Shown: in pieces, positions 33,960 to 43,973 of the stretch | Position numbering within the stretch: position 1 is the first letter of the stretch | Layout of the letters: the number at the start of each line of letters is the position of its first letter | NCBI GenBank assembly: GCA_022316685.1 | Contig: JAKJHU010000828.1 | Span: 51,743 to 115,742, forward strand | Length of the DNA: 64,000 nt | Direction: 5' to 3' | Origin: Progne subis subis | Taxonomy: Eukaryota > Chordata > Aves > Passeriformes > Hirundinidae | The notes under the pieces: generated by a model | Told to the model about the DNA's origin: nothing | The model's input: the letters and a program-made list of their open reading frames with translations, nothing else | The model's database searches: none | Position numbers and translations under genes: made by a program

Positions 33960-34690
33960 ATAATCCCATTATAACTAGTTCTACCTTTCAGCAGAAGTCA
34001 CCAGGTATGACCCTTTCAGATCATGACCTAAGCAGACCCTGTCTAACCACACAATGTCTAAAAAAGCCTTTTAGGTTACAACTGACAGAATCCTTGCACC
34101 TAAGTGACACAGACTGGCATTTAGGTTCATTGCATCTACAAGTACTAGGCTCCTGGCAATATGTTGGCAGTAAGTATGTCATCCTTGGGGACACCAAGTA
34201 CACACTGAGAGAGATCAAGATCCTTCCGGGTCTCGTCCAATCGAACCCTAAACAACTAGTTCTCTGGCTGTGCTGTGTCCGTCCACCCTTGTTTCTGCCT
34301 AAGGGGCAGATAATAGCTCAGGCAATGCCAGCACCTGACCCATTCCCTGAAAAAAACAGCACAAGGAACAAACACCTTGATGTTTGCCCCACACGAATTC
34401 TTGGAAGGGACAAACTCATAATAGGATCTGAGGTTCATCACAGTAGGGAAGTAATAAACCTCAAAGGAGTTTTGGACACAGGCACGAATATAACGATTGT
34501 ACCGGAAAGGATGTGGCCTTCACATTGGGAACTGCAAAATGTGGCTGGGCACATAGAAGGTATAGGGGGATGAAATGAGCAAAACAATAAAAAAGTGCTG
34601 TGCAAATTAAAGGGCCAAATGGACAATTAGATACACTGCGTCCGTTTTTTTTTTGATTTTTCAGAGCCCTTGTGGGGGAGAGACCTGATG
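33960..34690 (+). pseudogene. ERV-C dUTPase/protease, broken
   Basis: A dUTPase-like segment (degenerate FLPKGQIIAQAMP, about 34290-34330) precedes an aspartic protease with LDTGTNITIV (about 34470; the usual DTGA is DTGT). A stop lies at 34571-34573, then a WGRDLM block near 34680. In betaretroviruses this frame is reached by a -1 shift from gag. Confidence 0.75.
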
Positions 34691-36164
34691 GCCCAGTGGA
34701 GGGTCACAATTGGCATTCCAGATGTCCCCCCAGTTTTTTGGGCTGTGGCCACTGAAGAGCGCCCTACCCAGAAACTCAATTGGAAAACTGATTCACCAGT
34801 CTGGGTAGAGCAGTGGCCGCTCAGTAAAGAAAAATTGAAGGTGCTTCAGGAGTGAGTGGATGAACAGCTAGCTAAAGGCCACATTGTGGAAACCACGTCT
34901 CCGTGGAATTCCCCAGTCTTTGTAATCAAAAAGGCAAACAAAGGCAAGTGGCGGCTCCTCCACAATCTCCGTCAAATTAACAATGTCATTGAGGACATGG
35001 GTTCTCTCCAACCAGGGATGCCATCCCCAGCGATGCTCCCCCAAAATTGGAATTTGGCAATTATTGATATCAAAGATTGTTTTTTCCAGATTCCTCTGAA
35101 CCCTGATGATGCCCCACATTTCGCCTTCTCGGTCCCTACCCTCAACCGAGAAGTCCCAAGGAAAAGATACCACTGGAAATTTCTTCCCCAAGGGATGAAA
35201 AACTTGCCATCTATTTATCAGTGGTACCTCCCTTCCCTGCTGTCCCCAGTGCGTGCAGCTGTGGGAGAAGCCAACATCCTGCACTACATGGATGATGTGC
35301 TTGTGTGTGCCCCCAATGATGACTTACTGTCCCATGCACTTGACCTGACAATCGATTCTTTGGTTGCTGCAGGGTTTGAGCTTCAGGAGGAAAAGATTCA
35401 AAGGATGCCGCCTTGGAAGTACCTGGATCTGGAGATTGGTAAGCGGACCATTGTGCCGCAAAAATTGGTTGTCAAAAATAACATCAAGATGTTAGCAGAT
35501 GTCCAGCAGTTGTGTGGGTCCTTAAATTGGGTAAGACCTTGGCTACGTCTGACCACTGAGGACCTAGACCCCCTCTTTAATCTTTTAGAAGGGGGAGAGG
35601 AGCTAAGTTCTCCTAGGACCCTCACCCATGAGGCACGAGCAGCCCTAGAAAAGGCACAGGACTCTATGGCCACCAGACAGGCCAACAGGTGCAAATCAGA
35701 CTTGCCATTTAAATTCATCATTTTAGGCATACTGCCACACCTACACAGGATGATTTTTCAGTGGGAAAGAGTGGAAAAATCAAAAAAGGACAAAGACTGT
35801 AAGGATCCCCTCTTAATCATAGAGTGGGTTTTCCTCAGTCACCACCGGTCCAAAAGAATGACCAGGCCACAGGAATTGGTAGCAGAATTGATCCGGAAAG
35901 CCAGGACCCGGATCAGGGAGTTGGCAGGATGTGATTTTGAGTGTATTCACATTCCAACTGAGATAAACTCAGGCCAAATCACAAAAGCAATGTTGGAGCA
36001 CCTGATTCATGAAAACGAAGCTTTGTAGTTTGCTCTGGATAGCTACACAGGTCAAATTTCAATTCATCAGCCTGCTCACAAATTATTTAGAGAACAAATT
36101 CAGTTCAAATTATCATTAAAAAGTATTCAGAGCAGGAGGCCTTTAAAGGCTTTAACCGTTTTTA
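34670..36164 (+). pseudogene. ERV-C reverse transcriptase, broken
   Basis: Polymerase for viral DNA synthesis. In-frame TGA at 34853-34855; then open from 34856 to a stop at 36026-36028. Landmarks: SPWNSPVFVIKKA, LPQGMKNLPS and the YMDD site (HYMDDVLV, about 35285-35300), then connection domain. After the stop the frame resumes with LDSYTGQI and the first RNase H catalytic segment VFTD (about 36155), where the 1.5-kb insert begins. Confidence 0.85.
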
Positions 36165-36169
36165 CAGAT

Positions 36170-37686
36170 TGTCATAAGTTAGTGCAGTTTAGTTTTTTAG
36201 TTATAAAAGAATGTAAAATAATTCTCCAGGTCAGGACCTGGGAATTGCTTTGGAAGAGACAGAGACCTATCAAAAAGTTAGTTAGAATATTGACATCTAT
36301 TATAACCACTGAAATTGTTAGCTGCAACTTTGGGAAGTACCATATAAAACCCCGTAAATTTCCTGTAAGTCAGTCCTTTTTCTTCTTCCTTTAGCCAGAG
36401 AAAAACAAGTAACATCAAGCTGAGCCTGCTGCTCACCCCTTTTGCGGGGGGGAGCTGGCCTGAAGCCTGGCCAGATTCCATCAGCTCCCGAGTGTGGGAG
36501 GAAGGAGAGGTTGCTGTTTTGCAACAGCTACTTTCTCCAAACTTCCCTAGAGCAGGGAGAGATCTCTGCTGGGCCCTGATAAAAGCTATAGGCACCATTT
36601 AGGCTGAAGCCACCCTGATTTACACCGAGGAGTGGGCTGAGAAAGCATTTATAATCCTGCTTGTTTTCATGATTCCGGACTGCCCGAGTGCTCTGATCTC
36701 TGATGTTTCTGTGAGTTCTTCCTCTCTCATCAGCTCAGCCTTGAACATCTAACACCACAAGCTACAGAGAAGAGACAAAGACTCCGAGCAGATTTAACTC
36801 TTTCTTAGCAACATGAAGCTTCCAGAGCTCAGCCCTTCTCTGAGAGAGTAAGAAAAGACAGAGTGAACATAAAGAACAACAGGATAAAGTCAGTAAAGCA
36901 AGAGTGAAAAGACTGTTAAGACAGAAGGTTAAAAAGTTAGTTGTTCTATTCTTACTTGAGCTATAAAAATGAACTCTATATTTAAGTCATTCCTTTAAAT
37001 CATAGGAAAAATATGCATTTGAGGAGATGATTGTTTTAATTTGTGTGTAAATTTAAGCAAAAGTGTTTGTGATAAACTAAGTAATATCCTATAAGATGCT
37101 TGAACAAAGATAAAAATGAGAAGCCCCCTGTGCCAGTGAAGAAGTAGGAAGATATCTCTGTACCTTAAAGTGAAGAATCCTTTGCTTTAGAGTTATTTAT
37201 CTTTAAAAAGTAACACCCCAGTATGCAAAAGTCTAAGACCCATGACCCATAAGCAGCTTAAGAAACTGCTCCTGGGAGAGTCACAAAAGCAAGTTTCTCC
37301 AGGCAGTTGTTTTTGTGACAGTTTAAAACCCACAAGAAAACTGTTCTAAGTTGTCAGTGGAATCCATGACTCAAAAAGATACTCTTGCCCTAATGAATTA
37401 ATAAAAGACTATTATCAGATAGTGAAACTGACTGAAAATTACCAGTTTTGTCTCTTTATGTTGTTTTGTAAGAAAGTAAACAGTTTGTAAGGAGAGGGAA
37501 AAGTGTTTTTTAAAGTTTCATTCCATTTTAGTTTCTTCCAACTTTCTGTTTTTCTATTCTTTTAGTGTATATTAATAAACTATTTGTTAATTTTAAAGTT
37601 AAGCCTGCTTTGTTTTTCTCCTAGTCTCTCTCTCACAAAAAGAGTAAGTACCAAAACCAAAATTTAGTGAATGTAAAACCACTCCA
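36170..37686 (+). mobile_element. 1.5-kb LTR-like insert (probable ERVL-type solo LTR) in ERV-C RNase H
   Basis: It begins TGTCATAAG and ends CACTCCA (TG...CA), flanked by CAGAT at 36165-36169 and 37687-37691. A 5-bp TSD fits ERVL/spuma-like integration (a 6-bp ACAGAT reading would leave the end as ...CC). It contains no retroviral coding frame. The last 130 bp are AT-rich with AATAAA-like signals. RNase H coding resumes directly after it. Orientation is inferred from the AT-rich, polyadenylation-like end. No second copy in the window, so the identity is not proven. Confidence 0.7.
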
Positions 37687-37691
37687 CAGAT

Positions 37692-38969
37692 GCATCTGGA
37701 ACATCTCATAAATCAGTAATAACATGGAAAAATCCTCAAACTCAGCAGTGGGAAAAAGATATTGTCGAGGTGGAAGGATCACCTCAGGTGGCTGCAGTTG
37801 TTAGAGCTTTTGAAAATTTTCCTGAACCATTCAATTTGGTCACAGATTCAGCCTATGTAGCAGGTGTAGTATCCAGAGCTGAACAAGCTGTACTGAGTGA
37901 GGCCTCCAAAACTGCACTTTTCAACTTGCTCTCAAAACTAGTGAATCTGATCTCCCACCGAGAGCAACAATTTTATGTGATGCACATCAGATCACACACC
38001 GATTTACCAGGGTTCACAGCCGAGGGCAACAGAAGGGTTGATGCTCTTGCTGTGCCTGTGGAGATGGCCCCACTCCCAGACATCTTTGGACAAGCCAAAA
38101 TCAGCCATCAGCTTTTTCACCAGAATGCGCCAGGCCTAGTCCGCCAGTTCCACCTAACTCGGGAACAGGCTCAGGCAATTGTGGCAATGTGTCCCTCATG
38201 CCAGCAACACACACTCCCAGCCCTGAGTGCAGGAGCGAACTCCAGGGAATTGAAGAGCTGTGAGGTATGGCAGAGGGACGTGACATACATCATGTCCTTT
38301 GGTAGGCAAAGGTATGTCCATGTATCTGTAGACACCTTTTCTGGAGCTGTCTATGCCTCTGCCCACAGAGGGGAGAAGTCTATTGATGCCATGAAACACC
38401 TAATACAGGCTTTCTCCTTCCTGGGCATCCCCAAATCAATAAAAACTGAAAATGGACCCACGTACACATCCAAGGATTTCAGAAGCTTCCTGCAGCAATG
38501 GGGAGTAGAGCACAAAACAGGCATCCCCTACTCCCCGACAGGTCAGGCCATCGTGGAAAGGACCCACCAAAATCTCAAAAGTGTCCTCAGCCAACAACAT
38601 CAGTCTCTAAAATTAGAAACACCCCAAATCCAGTTGTCCAAGGCCTTGTTCACTCTGAACTTTTTAAATTGCACGTTTGAAAATCTTAACCCACCAATTG
38701 TGTGCCATTTCAGAGAGAACTGCCAACTGCAGCTGAAAGCAAAGCCACCGGTAATGGTAAAGGATCCAGCAACCTGGGAAACAGAGGGTCCTCATGATCT
38801 GATCACCTGGGGTCATGGGTATGCCTGTGTGTCCACTCCCTCAGGTCCCAAGTGGGTGCCAGCCGAGTGGGTGAAACCTTTCATCCCTAAAACTGCAAAG
38901 CCACCTGCAGAGGCCCCACAAGTGGCCAGTGCTGCCTGGAGGAGAAAGCACCAAACCTTCTCCTTATAA
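37692..38969 (+). pseudogene. ERV-C RNase H end and integrase, open frame
   Basis: Open from the insert edge to TAA at 38969. RNase H: LVTDSAYVAG and the HIRSHTDLPGF region. Integrase: HHCC zinc motif (HQLFHQNAPG ... CPSC, about 38105-38200), first catalytic Asp in WQRDVT (about 38280), and IVERTHQNLK. The usual TDNGP around the second Asp is TENGP here (about 38450), an Asp-to-Glu change expected to cripple catalysis. It ends with the DLITWGHGYACVS C-terminal block. It is separated from its reverse transcriptase by the 1.5-kb insert. Confidence 0.87.
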
Positions 38970-39107
38970 TTATCATTATTCCTTAACAGTGTTTTTCTGG
39001 ACAGTTTGTTTGCACTAGATGTCATTTTTGTTTCAGCTTTAAAGGTACTCAAGGTCCGAACTCTGAGCATCTCCCACGAGCCGAGCCTTCCTCTTTCTTA
39101 TTTTAAT

Positions 39108-39121
39108 AAGAAAAGGGGAAA
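39108..39121 (+). other. ERV-C polypurine tract
   Basis: AAGAAAAGGGGAAA immediately before the 3' LTR. The 38970-39107 stretch holds no env. Confidence 0.85.
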
Positions 39122-39429
39122 TGTTGTAATGCATTAATATTGTGTTTCATCGGATTTGTAATCACATGGTTTGTCCTTGTTCAGCTGTAACCCAACTCTG
39201 TTCCCCGCCCACCTTATCCCTGATTGGGTAGGGTCTTGTCCCTGCCTCTGGCCCTGCCCCCTGGGGAAAAAGGCCTCTAGCTCACTCTGACACCGGAAAG
39301 CCATCGGGGAAGATCTCCAGCCAATGCAGGGCAGGATTGGAGAATAAAGCAATATTTTCCTCTTGGACAAAGAGCAGGCTCTTTCTTTTTGCCATCAGCG
39401 GTCATCTAGTCTCGTGGAGAAATACCACA
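39122..39429 (+). repeat. ERV-C 3' LTR
   Basis: TGTTGTAATGCATTAAT...GAAATACCACA, followed by GTTTAC. It contains AATAAA at about 39343. Confidence 0.92.
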
Positions 39430-39435
39430 GTTTAC

Positions 39436-40880
39436 TCACGTTTGGAAGTCCCAGGGCTGGAGCTGACATAAGGGCTTTCTTTAGTTGGTCGAAGGCTCGA
39501 GTTGCTTCTTTTATCCACTGAAGATCTCTGCTCCCTTCCATGATCAAGGCATACAGGGGTTTAACAAGCAACTCATAGTTATAAATCCACAGTCTGCACC
39601 ACCCTGTCATGCCTAAAAAGGTTCTTAGTTTTTTCACTGTCTGATGTATCTGAGTCTGGCATATTGCTTCCTTGCGATCCTGCCCCAAAGTCCTTTGTCC
39701 AGCACTCACTTCATAACCCAGGTAAATAACTGTTTGCCTCACCATTTGGGCTTTCTTCTGGGATACTCAATACCCTTGCAGGCCTAGAAAGTTTAGGAGG
39801 CTTACCGTCCAGTCCACGCATGTCTCCTGGGTCTGGGTGGCTATTAAGAGATCATCCACATACTGGAGTAACTGTCCTTCTCCTGGTGGAGGTTCCCAGG
39901 ACTCTAAATCCTTGGCAAGCTGCTCCCCAACTATAGTGGGGGAGTTCTTGTACCCCTGCAGTAACACACACCATGTGAGCTGAGTTTTTCTTCCAGTTTT
40001 AGGGCTTTCCCACTCGAATGCAAAAATTCTCTGCCTGGCTTCATGGAGAGGGAGGCAAAAGAAAGCATCCTTTAGATCTAGAACAGTAAACCAAGTTAGT
40101 TCAGGTGTTATAATGGGTTAACAAGGTGTAGGGATTGGCAACCACTGGATACAAGTCTTCAGTTACCTTGTTAACAGCCCTTAAATCCTGTACTAATCTG
40201 TATGACCCATCAGGTTTCTTTACTGGCAGAATAGGAGTATTAAAATCAGATTGACACTCTCTCAGTAGTCCTAGCTGCAGAAAGTTCTCAATAATTGGGA
40301 TAACCCCTTCTATATCTTCCTTCTTTAGGGGGTATTGTTTAACCCTTACTGGCTGTCCTCCCTCTTTAAGCCTGATTTGCACTGGTAATGAATTCTTGAG
40401 TCCTCCTGGTATATTGGAGGCCCATACTCCTGGAAATACTTGATCCATTATTTTCCTAAAATTTTCCTTTGCATGTGGCACTTCAATTTCTTTGGTTATT
40501 AGCATTAAGCTTAACAGTTCTACATATTGTTGGTCCTTTACCTCCAAACTAATTTCCCCATTTTTGAATATTATTCTTGCTCCCAGCTGCTCCAGCAAAT
40601 CTCTGCCCAAAAGTGCAGATGGAGCATTAGGCATGTATAAAAATCGCTGGACGCCCCAATGTTTTCCCAATTTATACTTCAATGGTTTGCAAAAATAAGC
40701 TCTTTCAGATTGTCCAGTTGCCCCGTTTACCATAACATAGTCATTGGTTACAGGTATCCGGGCCTTATTCAACACTGAAAATGTTGCCCCTATGTCTATC
40801 AAAAATTTCACTTCTTTTTCTTTGTTCCCTAGTTTGACTAAAACCAGACGGTCCCCTAGGGTAGGGCCCTCCAGTCCCCC
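39436..40880 (-). pseudogene. ERV-A pol, 5' part (protease and reverse transcriptase), broken
   Basis: Minus strand. Protease at about 40811-40770 has LIDIGATFSVL, where the catalytic DTGA is DIGA. Reverse transcriptase begins with VRVKQYPL and has SDFNTPILPVKKPDGSYRLV and VVANPYTLL, then a frame break near 40101. YVDD (about 39860) lies in another frame. The connection domain (TFLGMTGWCRLWI...) continues to the ERV-C insertion point and on at 22008. The protease-active-site change and at least two frame breaks make it inactive. Confidence 0.87.
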
Positions 40881-41649
40881 TCAGTCCTCCTTTAGATGAG
40901 AAACTACTTTTTCCTTTTTCTGATAACCTTTTCTATGTTCACCACCCTTTCTTAATTCTGGGCACTGTTTTTTCCAGTGACCAAATTTCTTGCAAAATGC
41001 ACATTGATCTTTTACTAGTCGGGGTGGTCCTTGTTTTGGTGGACCTGGCTCACGCTTTCCCTTTTCTCCTTCTTTTACTTCTGCTACCAAATTTTTCACC
41101 CCTTGTTTATACCCTTCTTCCCAGTTACTAAAAACTCTCCAGGCCTCATCTAGTAAAGTTTCTAAATTCCGGCTGTTTGGACCCTGGATCTTCTGGAGTT
41201 TCCATCTGATATCTCCTGTGGATTGTCCTAAAAATAAATTTGTTAATTGCCGCGTTCCTTCATCACATCCAGGATCCAGGGTGGTGTGTCGGCACATTGC
41301 GTCTCGCAGGTGATCTAGAAATTCAGAAGGTGTTTGAGAGGGGCCCTGTTTGATAGCATATAAGGCTGACCAGTTTATGGTTTTGGGGATTGCTCTTTCT
41401 AGCCCTTTTACTATCAGTTCTTGGTATCTCTTTAACCGTCCTAACCCCTCACCATCATTAGGATCCTAACCTGGGTCTTGAAGGGGAAATACATCTTTAA
41501 CATCCTCCTGTATTGTCCTACAATCATCCTCAGCCAGATCCCCAGCCACTTTCAAAACTAATTGCTTCTCAGTTTCTGTTAAGGCATCAAGTAGCAGTTG
41601 CAGATCTGCCCAATCAGGTGAATGCTGCTTAATCATATCTCAGCACCAA
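40881..41649 (-). pseudogene. ERV-A gag remnant (capsid and nucleocapsid)
   Basis: The minus strand reads from an ATG near 41635 (MIKQHSPDWADLQ) through a capsid with one in-frame stop near 41468. The major-homology-like segment is QGPSQTPSEFLDHLRDA (about 41350-41300). One intact zinc knuckle (CAFCKKFGHWKKQC, about 40960-41010) precedes the TGA stop at 40881-40883. Pol follows in the same frame, so readthrough of UGA is the likely ancestral arrangement. Matrix, p12 and the beginning of capsid are not found upstream. Confidence 0.82.
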
Positions 41650-43270
41650 AAATTTCTCAGCTATTTCTGCTAGCTCTGGGCAGAAGTTTTGGGCTCTCTG
41701 CTTTCTGCACACAATCAAAGCCTTTTCTCAGAGAGACCCAACTCCAAACACCAACTGTTTTAGGCTCGCAAAGAAAATAGCCAAGGGTCCCTCACGACCC
41801 CAAACACACTCCAACAGAAGTTTCAACAAGGTCTCGCCGAAAAATCCTACGGATTTCGGCCGGGACACCACACACAAATCCCTCCGTGAGAAGGAGGTGG
41901 GGAGGTAACCTTGATCCCATGCTGCCTCTCCACTCCTCTGTGGTTAGGGACTAGACCACCAGGACTTTAAAATACTGCTACACACTCTAGCAACTGCAAG
42001 CCTCACAAACAAGCAAAAACATATATTTTTTTAATTAAAACACTCACTCGCCAATAAAAAAAATTCTTAGGGTTTTACAGGGAGTTTAGAGACGCGGCCC
42101 GAGGCTGCAGAGCCTGGATTCCCCTGCGGTTACCAGGGAAACAAATCACTACCCCCAGGATTGCTGGGGCTGGCTCAGGTTTCAAACCTCCTTACGCCGC
42201 TCGCTCCTTTTAACTACAAAGATAAACCATTTTAACCTACACAAATGCTTTTTTCACCTAACAAAACGTCAGCAAAATCTTGTTGCCAAAAGCACACGCT
42301 GTTCAAGCTCACACACAGTCTGATTCCCCTCCAGCACACAATCTGGATACAATACCAACACTTTAAATCCTTCCGCTCTCTCAAAGAGAGGGATCCCTCT
42401 GCTGATCAGGCGGGGAATTCAAAAGGCTTTTACAACTTCAAGCTTGCAAAACTCCTAAAAACACTTACACAGGTTACTAACACACTCCAAAATCACACAA
42501 ATCAAAACGCTTACAATACAAACTCTCACAGACCACGATACATACGGTGCACCAATAATTCTTCCACAGCCCGAACACACAAACACCCCAAACCACGAGA
42601 CCACAAAACACGGATCCGTTCACACTACACACACACACGGTGCGCGCGAGGCCGCAATCGGGATTTTCTGCGACCAACAACGGGACTCTTCGTGTCCCAA
42701 AACGGGCTAGCCACTCGGATTATGAATTGTCAAGGTACCTTTTAACCACAAACTGTAACCGGAGCCACCACTGCTCCTAATACACAACAACAACACCGGT
42801 TATTTCACTGCCGCTGCTGCCCCCTCACGGGACACGGACTACCAAGGCATCTTTAAACTGCAAGCTCACACAAAAAAAACCCAGTTACCGCAGTCCCCAC
42901 TACGGGACACGGACTACTAAGGCACCTTTAAACTGCGAGCTGACACAACAAAGACCGGTTGCCGCTGTCCCCACTACGGGACACGGACTACCAAACCACT
43001 GACACCTGGCTCCGCAGAGCTGTCACAACTTTTACAAACAAATCCAAGAGGCGTATGTTGTGCACGAGACGTCTCTCAGTGTCTTACCAACCGCCTATAC
43101 CAAGGTACCTATTTTCAAGTATAAACATACCTTTTGTCCGTAGTTCCAGCAGGTTCTGGTCTTTCCCCGGGTAGTCAGTGGGACCGCAGGAGCCCTCTTC
43201 CCAGAAAATTCCGGGTAGGTGCCCAGAGGGGTCCTGGACCCCGCTGGCCCCACGGCCAGAGAGAGCAGTC
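41650..43270 (-). other. ERV-A long leader without gag 5' half
   Basis: About 1.6 kb between primer site and gag remnant. It has no supported coding frame. It includes the tandem repeat at 42796-43010 and a CA-rich stretch near 42480-42640. Confidence 0.6.
42796..43010. repeat. Tandem repeat of about 70-75 bp in the ERV-A leader
   Basis: Three units share CGGGACACGGACTACYAAGG and a TTTAAACTGCRAGCTSACAC half. A fourth, weaker unit may start near 42730. Confidence 0.8.
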
Positions 43271-43288
43271 CTCCTGGCTGGCTCGCCA
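43271..43288 (-). other. ERV-A primer-binding site, tRNA-Arg(ACG)
   Basis: The minus strand reads TGGCGAGCCAGCCAGGAG, an exact 18-base complement of the vertebrate tRNA-Arg(ACG) 3' end as recalled. It is three bases from the LTR. Confidence 0.85.
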
Positions 43289-43291
43289 AAA

Positions 43292-43969
43292 TGACTTATT
43301 ATAGAAATATGGGTACTGATCTAGTATCGATACCTAACTATGACGGACAAAAACTCTCTAACAGTTTAAAGTTAGAAAGTGTATGCTTATTATGGCCAGG
43401 CTGCACGCGGGATATTTCCCTAATACGCACTGTGAAATTCACAGGTAATTACAAAGCCTTTTATTTTCAAAAGTGTTGAATACCCAAATACAAATACATA
43501 TTCATACCCCTGTCACCTCCCATTCCTCGCTTCGCATGCTAATCTGCAAAAAAGGCCACTAAGCATGCGTAGTTTGCTTCTTAAAATGAGTCGGGGGTCT
43601 ATTCTGGGGAGGGGTCACCCAAAATGAGGAAGTAAGATGAGTCTTCCTCGTCCTGACCTTTCTACCTTTTCAATGAATTCATGACAAATGAATCCTTGGT
43701 AGAACTTATAGTTTCCTGTGTTGAATGGGTTCTTTAAGCAGGAAATCTGCAGCTATCTTATGTCCTATTTACCACATTTTGTTTTTCATTACAAGCACAG
43801 CTACATAAACATAAAGCTGACAAGCAATGAGTTACTAAATCCAGGATAGGTTATCTAAGTTCCGGCTTCTGTTAACTGCGAACAATGCTTACCTATCTAC
43901 TTCAGCTAATTCAGCAACTTATTATCTTAACTTTCCTAAAGTCCCTAATTCTTCAATTTTAATGTCTCA
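43292..43969 (-). repeat. ERV-A copy 2, 5' LTR
   Basis: Plus strand TGACTTATTATAG...AATGTCTCA, matching 18709-19380 with scattered differences. Confidence 0.93.
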
Positions 43970-43973
43970 ACCA

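Larger units (their letters stand above)
22009..39429 (+). mobile_element. ERV-C provirus, betaretrovirus-like and env-less, carrying ERV-D and a second insert
   Basis: LTRs at 22009-22345 and 39122-39429, flanked by perfect 6-bp GTTTAC (22003-22008; 39430-39435). Order: LTR, tRNA-Lys primer site, leader, gag, dUTPase/protease, pol, polypurine tract, LTR. No env lies between the pol stop (38969) and the 3' LTR. ERV-D (22488-31538) sits in the leader and a 1.5-kb LTR-like element (36170-37686) splits RNase H. Without these inserts the provirus is about 6.8 kb. By eye the LTRs differ at many positions plus a C-rich length change, so it is clearly older than ERV-D. Confidence 0.93.
18709..43969 (-). 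mobile_element. ERV-A copy 2 provirus, gammaretrovirus-like, carrying nested ERV-C and ERV-D
   Basis: LTRs at 18709-19380 (3') and 43292-43969 (5'). Minus-strand order is LTR, tRNA-Arg primer site, long leader, gag, pol, env, LTR. Flanks are ACTA (18705-18708) and ACCA (43970-43973), a 4-bp TSD with one change. Without the ERV-C insertion (22009-39435) the element is about 7.8 kb. The pol frame continues uninterrupted across the ERV-C site when the insert and one GTTTAC are ignored. Confidence 0.93.

Noticed and set aside
42245..42745. 166-codon plus-strand frame in the ERV-A leader
   Set aside because: Low-complexity Thr/His/Asn-rich translation of CA-rich DNA, antisense to the provirus, with no domain.
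42796..43010. CRISPR-like array
   Set aside because: Three contiguous degenerate units without unique spacers, inside a vertebrate retroviral leader.
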